A DNA stretch of 16,042 bases from Deltaproteobacteria bacterium (lineage in GTDB: Bacteria; Desulfobacterota; Desulfarculia; Adiutricales; Adiutricaceae): the NCBI GenBank assembly GCA_031279155.1, contig JAITJB010000238.1:1-16042 (forward strand). The letters run 5' to 3'. Of this stretch, positions 13,201-16,042 are shown piece after piece. Position numbers and translations under genes: made by a program. The notes below the pieces were generated by a model. It worked only from the letters and a program-made list of their open reading frames with translations. It was not told the DNA's origin and ran no database searches. How positions within the stretch are numbered: position 1 is the stretch's first letter; each line of letters starts with the position of its first letter.

Positions 13201-16042
13201 ATTGGCCCACTCATCGATAAAGAGACTGGAGAAGTTTCCGGTCCACTTGATTTTGACCCGGTTTTCGTCGGGGATATTATTTTCAATATCAAGCTTGGAG
13301 TAGTATTCAGGCACATAAGAGGTCTGGAGGGTCAAGCCTCCGCCTAAGACGGAGGTAACCGCGTCAGAGGTGGAGGTGAGCGCTTCGGTGGCCTTGGCGA
13401 TGCGATCAAAAGCCCTTGAGAGTTGGCCAGGCAGATCGCTTAGGTTAGCCACCTCAAAGTAGTTGTCCGGGGTTCCAGGCCTTAAGGAGTCCCACTCGCC
13501 GGAGTCGGGGACGCCGTTATTGTTAGCGTCTTTAAAACCACCGTACTTGGCCGCTAACCACAACGGGTTCGGCAGGTGCTTGGGTTGAGAGGTTTCATCG
13601 AGGTCGAACTTGAAAGAGCGGATCTGAATATAAGCCATCTGGTTGGAGACGTTGTTGAAAACCCCGGACCAGTAGCCGATATTAAAGGGATAGCTGTTAA
13701 TGTTACCGGTGTTCCCGGTGTTGATTTGAGTACCAGGGCCGCACAATGAAGCGTAATTAGCGCCAGTGTAGCCAGCGTAAGGGCAGTTCCAGGGGGTCAG
13801 AAGGCTGTCCATAGTGACGTTAGGGAACCAATAGCCGCTGGGAACGCCGAGCTTGGGGACGCCGGTTCTGGCGTAGGGATAGGCTTGGGAAGCGGGGGCC
13901 TTGCGGCTATCGTGGCCGACGTTGGCCACGTCTATATAGATTCCGGGATTGATTACGCCGCTGATACCGTAACCAATGCCGGCCGACCAACCCGTGTCAG
14001 AACCGGTGGCGTCGGAAACCACGACCAGACCAACTATGGGATATTGGGTGATGTCCAAGGTATCGGTGGGATCTTCGGGAATTTTAAAGGCGTAGTAGGC
14101 CTGATCGGCCGGAATGTTGTCGCAGGCTAGATACGAGGGCTGAGTAGCCGGGATGTTGGGGCAATAGGAAGTGATGCTATAAGTAGCCTTAAAGGGGCCG
14201 CTATTAATGTAATAGGGCAAGGCTTCGCGGTAAGCCGCCGGGGTATCCCTGGTGGTCAATAAGGTGACTTCGGCGTTGTTAATATGATCGCGCTCCCAAA
14301 TGTCGTTGGGCTCGGCTACGGTCTCAAAGTTAGTCAGAAATTCCACCCGGAAGTTGACGCCATTGGAATCAGCTTGGACCTTCTTCATGATGAAGTTGAT
14401 CATGTTTCTAATAGGCGGCAGAGCGTTCTGCGGTACATAGTAGAAGTTGGGGTCGTTTGTTAACTGATAGCCGTAACCCGGGGTAACGATGACCGTTGGC
14501 ACGATGTCGGCATAGTGGCCGTGACCGTCAGAAATGCTGACGTGGGGGACGCTTGGCGATAAGCCAACGACAAAGAAATCGACCGGGATATTGGTGTCGG
14601 TAGGTAGACTAAAGTCATGGGTGTGGCCGTAATAGGCGGCGGCGGCTAAGCTATAGCTACCTGACATGCTGGGCTCTGACGGGCAGAAGCCGCTGATGGT
14701 GGCTAGCGATACGCCGGAAAAGCTCTTGGGCGTACAAAGTCCGCGGACGGTAATGTTATGGCTAGTTTTGGGATAATAGTATTTGGCCCCTGTCGAGGCG
14801 TAGCCCTCAAGGGAGGTGATAAGGTTTAGATAATTGGGGACCGACCAGGCCGGTGGGACCTGGGAAGAAGTCAGATGAGGAAGAATGCCGCGATTAAGCT
14901 CGCCGGAAGTTGGGAAATGGTCGCCATCGAAGGCCGGATAAATATCGCTGATAATGAGGACAAATGGTTTGACGCATTCGGACATTGGATCAACCGGTCT
15001 TTTAGTCCAGTCAGCGATCTTTAGACTTAACTTTTCAGTACCAGATGGTTTATAGAGGTTAAGGCCGGCAGTGGCCCCGCCTAAGTATCTCAAGGCCTCC
15101 ATGGCCATTTCGCCCACGGGATTACCAGTATTAACGCCGTTTGGGAACCGCAATTCTTGAATGTTACCGGCTAAATTGGGATAGGGATAGAGGATATCGA
15201 GGTAGTCGGTAATCTCGAAAATATCCATGGTTTTAATGATGCCGCCAGCGATGAACTGGCCAGTGGTACTGTCAATAGCGTTATTCGGGAGCCTCTGGAT
15301 ATGGTGTCTTAAGACGCCGCCTTTATCGTTACAGCGATAGTCGCCGTAGCTACCGACGCCAGAATTGGTGCAACCAGAGTCAGATAAACTTGAGGTGATG
15401 AGCCCGAACTGCATATTGCCGCGCTCGCCGTACTGCTGCATCAGGCCCGTGGGCTTGTAGCTGGTTCCGTAGCGCCAGCAGCCTTCAGTGAGGCTGATGG
15501 AGCCGCTTTTGCAGACCTCAACTAAGACAGGGATGGTGAGCTTGATAGGGGCGGTGTATGATTTACCGGCTTGCACTTTAGGTAAATTAGTGTCGTCTGG
15601 CACAACCGCCGGGCCGTAAGCCCAATCCCAATACCTGATGGGTTTGGTGGTTATTGGGTGGTTCCAAGTGGAGTCTACATTTAAGCGGATTTTAAGAAGA
15701 GGGCTACTGGCCCTGGGATCGTGATTACTGTAGCCGGCGTGGTCAACTCTAGCGAACCAGTGCATGTACTTGCCTTGGGGCCTGTCAAAGCCAGTGTACA
15801 ATTCCGAAGGAAACCACGGGGAAGCCGGGGAGTAAGTATTCCACAATTGGTCGCTGACCACCTCCGCGCCCCAAACTAGGCCGTTGGAGGGGACGTAGGA
15901 GGGCTCAAGAATCGTCTGAGTGGCCGTGTCAACGCGCCTTTTGCCGCCGTAAAGGACCTTGCGGATGGCGTCCATGCGGCTGGTAACCACGTAGTTGAGC
16001 CAGTTACCGGCCCATAGGGCGACTGAACTGCCGGAGGTTACG
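10279..16042 (-). CDS. pilY1: PilY1/PilC-type type IV pilus protein (5' end outside the window)
   Basis: The frame stays open to the right edge. The GTG at 15990 is internal: the 17 codons before it read VTSGSSVALWAGNWLNY, which joins VVTSRMDAIRKVLYGGKRR to make the usual PilY1 segment after the VWA-type N-terminus. In the window there are 1920 residues. The middle part has a degenerate VWA-like strand (FVLIISDIYPAFDGD), many cysteines, and an EF-hand-like calcium loop (DANNNGVPDSGEWD, near 13488-13530). From about 12340 to the end is the PilY1/PilC C-terminal beta-propeller, with SYFGSNDGILHAINVG, ELWGYIPTSVLPHL, VLIGGLRLGGR, YFALDVTDPEKEPILLWRF and FGTGRLW. PilY1 sits at the pilus tip, primes assembly with minor pilins, limits retraction in a calcium-dependent way and can act as an adhesin. 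Minor pilin genes, its usual neighbours, would lie beyond the right edge. Confidence 0.93.
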   Translation of the reverse strand, partial: VTSGSSVALWAGNWLNYVVTSRMDAIRKVLYGGKRRVDTATQTILEPSYVPSNGLVWGAEVVSDQLWNTYSPASPWFPSELYTGFDRPQGKYMHWFARVDHAGYSNHDPRASSPLLKIRLNVDSTWNHPITTKPIRYWDWAYGPAVVPDDTNLPKVQAGKSYTAPIKLTIPVLVEVCKSGSISLTEGCWRYGTSYKPTGLMQQYGERGNMQFGLITSSLSDSGCTNSGVGSYGDYRCNDKGGVLRHHIQRLPNNAIDSTTGQFIAGGIIKTMDIFEITDYLDILYPYPNLAGNIQELRFPNGVNTGNPVGEMAMEALRYLGGATAGLNLYKPSGTEKLSLKIADWTKRPVDPMSECVKPFVLIISDIYPAFDGDHFPTSGELNRGILPHLTSSQVPPAWSVPNYLNLITSLEGYASTGAKYYYPKTSHNITVRGLCTPKSFSGVSLATISGFCPSEPSMSGSYSLAAAAYYGHTHDFSLPTDTNIPVDFFVVGLSPSVPHVSISDGHGHYADIVPTVIVTPGYGYQLTNDPNFYYVPQNALPPIRNMINFIMKKVQADSNGVNFRVEFLTNFETVAEPNDIWERDHINNAEVTLLTTRDTPAAYREALPYYINSGPFKATYSITSYCPNIPATQPSYLACDNIPADQAYYAFKIPEDPTDTLDITQYPIVGLVVVSDATGSDTGWSAGIGYGISGVINPGIYIDVANVGHDSRKAPASQAYPYARTGVPKLGVPSGYWFPNVTMDSLLTPWNCPYAGYTGANYASLCGPGTQINTGNTGNINSYPFNIGYWSGVFNNVSNQMAYIQIRSFKFDLDETSQPKHLPNPLWLAAKYGGFKDANNNGVPDSGEWDSLRPGTPDNYFEVANLSDLPGQLSRAFDRIAKATEALTSTSDAVTSVLGGGLTLQTSYVPEYYSKLDIENNIPDENRVKIKWTGNFSSLFIDEWANPREDTLRNSKLDPKFDRIVKFVAATDGSEGSKIELYDDPKGIGDELVLYPTSNSFSIYDLKTVWDSSDIISAIPNGSFETSRAFSSTTPGRRLYSYTGTIPEPDAGFAAPVSLSSHLFNVSNADNLAPFIAQGYTLASPVTFTGTEACDTVAALKCGADHKVCKELHVAAVGKPPHGMTAIKFEIVSNLAAGQVQASTASGNVIHIKVGRTTASGVVDALNNLIYDEHVTHIVRAHLNSGDDGSWIPNLNPGGTVLPSTADSTGALNTVKNVIRFTSGEEIKGWRSRSACTPWDTTGQRTWRLGDIINSKPVIVAEPSAGYDLLYGDYSYSLYKQNQVNGRRIVSYFGSNDGILHAINVGFYGSLADGTVGYSKSSFISGVTAAQHELGSELWGYIPTSVLPHLTWATDPSYSHSYYVDLSPMVVDIKNTSGLDKILPNGQNWENGTWRTVLIGGLRLGGRTIELDNPAAPVKYLHSEYFALDVTDPEKEPILLWRFSDPSMGLTVSKPAVVSSVDGWHVIIASGPTTDVETSYTNSMGQVINTKAPVGNGGELAYQGISNQKARLYVINAYTGALQKVLGGQDNAGMPSGQSVPDNSFFNDSFVTAALGPGSSNLVTRGSTAGEVIWYNPTVYYGLTTSRNAARLDSGALMRLVMVDSAGLPVGVNNWRLTTMYKTDRPVTGSVNATTDAVGNMWIVFGTGRLWSEDDRIPLCSLLTTATLVAACDANHTQYLFGLKEPKVSNLLTYDEIKETASQKIVDVTSARVFGQGTVTGVTGIDNYESLVSSLKGASTLGYKRGLNIWAYNNAGHTTLTYEMILSQPKIDPLPNGRSNLVVSTYEPSSDLCDPEGHSYLYLVDTFSGVPSPYMDDYDFEETQWPTKITVGTGADAKEYTMISGYLSSGKGQATEAYILKGTTSTIYGNKGIDQRPYEIELPASYDGFVSGTLWWREVLDMGLSVDPADLTKGLPGAP
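13488..13530 (-). other. EF-hand-like calcium-binding loop within PilY1
   Basis: The coded segment DANNNGVPDSGE places D, N, N, D and E at loop positions 1, 3, 5, 9 and 12 with Gly at 6, as in a canonical 12-residue calcium loop. It lies between the VWA-like part and the propeller, in the GGF...PDSGEWD segment of PilY1 proteins. Confidence 0.6.

Noticed and set aside
13885..14130. Plus-strand 81-codon Gly/Val-rich frame
   Set aside because: It is antisense to PilY1; its composition is what the reversed PilY1 codons would give.
15988..15990. GTG start for pilY1
   Set aside because: The frame is open to the right edge, and the residues before it form the conserved PilY1 segment GNWLNY.

Overview
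The window looks like chromosomal DNA of a Gram-negative bacterium. The best guess is a deltaproteobacterium (Desulfobacterota). This rests on family content only: an M99-type peptidoglycan carboxypeptidase beside a Cds6-type L,D-transpeptidase-like enzyme, the tRNA enzyme MtaB, and a very large PilY1-type pilus protein. No rRNA, tRNA, mobile element or CRISPR array was seen. GC content is moderate, and codon use looks similar from gene to gene.

Layout. Positions 1-912 hold the 3' end of a plus-strand gene for a very acidic protein built partly of 38-residue tandem repeats. It faces a six-gene minus-strand cluster, which reads in transcription order from 8944 down to 1047. The order is: small secreted protein; L,D-transpeptidase-family enzyme with two NTF2-like domains (Csd6/Cds6 type); single-span membrane protein with a coiled coil; M99 carboxypeptidase (Csd4 type, Gln/Glu/His zinc site); MtaB; radical SAM/SPASM protein. 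Gene joints are very tight (TAATG overlap, 12-nt gap with AGGAG, TGATG overlap, 46-nt gap, 3-nt gap), so this is almost certainly one operon. A 250-bp divergent intergenic region separates it from a plus-strand ketopantoate reductase gene (9195-10133), which ends in a textbook intrinsic terminator. The rest (10279 to the right edge) is the minus-strand 3' part of a pilY1-like gene whose 5' end lies outside the window.

How the genes may work together. In Helicobacter pylori, Csd6 trims peptidoglycan tetrapeptides to tripeptides and Csd4 trims tripeptides to dipeptides; together they set cell shape. Here the two homologues sit in one translationally coupled operon with a membrane-anchored coiled-coil protein between them and an uncharacterised secreted protein in front. 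That suggests a periplasmic peptidoglycan-trimming module. MtaB (ms2t6A37 of tRNA) and the radical SAM protein follow in the same operon without an obvious functional link. The neighbouring PanE-like gene (pantoate/CoA pathway) and PilY1 (type IV pilus tip) are separate units.

The window is also unusually rich in short tandem repeats with different periods: 114 bp, 36 bp and 9 bp in frame inside genes, and 11 bp and about 18 bp in the two intergenic regions where genes converge.
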